From NCBI GenBank assembly GCA_949288175.1, contig CASEIV010000009.1, forward strand, positions 110,067 through 174,066: a DNA stretch of 64,000 bases. The letters run 5' to 3'. The position numbers and the translations under genes are program-made. The notes below the pieces were generated by a model. That model was not told where the DNA came from, ran no database searches, and saw only the letters and a program-made list of their open reading frames with translations. This DNA is from an uncultured Eubacteriales bacterium. GTDB taxonomy: Bacteria > Bacillota > Clostridia > TANB77 > CAG-508. Below, piece by piece: positions 63,778 through 64,000 of this stretch (position 1 is its first letter; every line of letters starts with the position of its first letter).

Positions 63778-63829
63778 ATATACCGTTATGATAGATTGCA
63801 TGTAATATGCAATTCCGTAACGGTATATT
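63777..63829 (+). promoter_or_regulatory. Hairpin in the rpsL leader
   Basis: TATATACCGTTA pairs with TAACGGTATA and encloses TTGCAT/ATATGCAA. It starts within a few bases of the expected transcription start, about 90 nt before rpsL. It could be an S12/S7 leader control element or an mRNA-stabilising 5' hairpin. Confidence 0.55.
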
Positions 63830-63919
63830 TATTTTATGTGAGACAAATGTTTCAAAAATATGACAAAAAATCTCATATAAAACAAATCAAAAAATTAAAA
63901 TTTAGGAGGTGAAATTTAA

Positions 63920-64000
63920 GTGCCAACAATTAATCAATTAGTAAGAAAAGGAAGACAAACAGGAGTAACAAAATCAAAATCTCCAGCATTACAACATGGA
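63920..64000 (+). CDS. rpsL: 30S ribosomal protein S12, N-terminal part cut by the window end
   Basis: 27 residues visible: MPTINQLVRKGRQTGVTKSK then SPALQHG. GTG start at 63920 after AGGAGGTG. S12 lies at the decoding centre and affects translational accuracy. It normally follows rpoC directly in Firmicutes; here about 36 kb separates them. Confidence 0.95.
   Translation, partial: MPTINQLVRKGRQTGVTKSKSPALQHG

Overview
The window is AT-rich DNA (genes rich in AGA, ATA and AAA codons) from a low-GC Firmicute, most likely an uncultured gut member of the Clostridia. It carries sporulation genes (spoIIE, a spo0E-like gene), Gram-positive housekeeping genes (rpoB, rpoC, dnaB, rplI, tilS, ftsH, gdpP, trmFO, rpsU, rpsL), an LPxTG-type surface anchor and dockerin-tagged leucine-rich-repeat proteins. 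I saw no tRNA, rRNA, CRISPR array or transposase.

Layout. 1-6.2 kb: 3' part of a giant CNA-B/ricin-lectin surface protein. 6.7-20 kb: spoIIE, a WG-repeat membrane protein, an unknown tail-anchored protein, acpS, tatD, htpX-lemA (minus strand), a 3D-domain wall protein, xth, an AI-2E-type transporter and a small membrane exporter (minus strand). 20-28 kb: rpoB and rpoC, without rplJ/rplL in front and with large hairpins between them; rpoC has a reading-frame break. 28-37 kb: a pilin-like DUF6273-type protein, gdpP, rplI, dnaB, tilS, ftsH. 37-50 kb: an accessory surface locus encoding four secreted proteins that end in dockerins (three BspA-like LRR proteins and one GLUG/beta-helix protein), then a cohesin protein with an LPYTG wall anchor. 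50-63 kb: a DnaJ-domain protein, rpsU, a paired M16 peptidase locus, a spo0E-like gene, a SWIM/SNF2 helicase, trmFO and two paralogous coiled-coil proteins of unknown function. 63-64 kb: a GC-rich foreign-looking membrane gene and the start of rpsL.

How the parts work together. The 37-50 kb locus looks like a small cohesin-dockerin display system: one wall-anchored cohesin could hold several dockerin-tagged adhesins. This is inferred from domain content only.

The most unusual signal is translational. Reading every CGG trinucleotide by eye, I found about 80 in host coding regions that are out of phase and only three in phase. All three in-phase CGG codons (39059, 44901, 59935) sit exactly where a gene must shift +1 to continue into its downstream half. 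All three share the zero-frame pattern ATA-ANN-CGG, with a +1-frame TAA just upstream that confines the shift to 14-26 nt. This suggests +1 frameshifting, or four-base decoding, at an otherwise unused CGG codon. Two of the sites lie upstream of a dockerin, so the shift would decide whether the adhesin carries its attachment module. The only other in-phase CGG is in the GC-rich foreign-looking gene. The rpoC break is different: it has no CGG and about seven residues are missing.

The intergenic regions are full of hairpins. There are four nested inverted repeats of about 185-215 nt with the same architecture but unrelated sequence, a TGTCGCAT hairpin family, GGGACGTGT-type long hairpins, and a dispersed repeat of about 90 bp.
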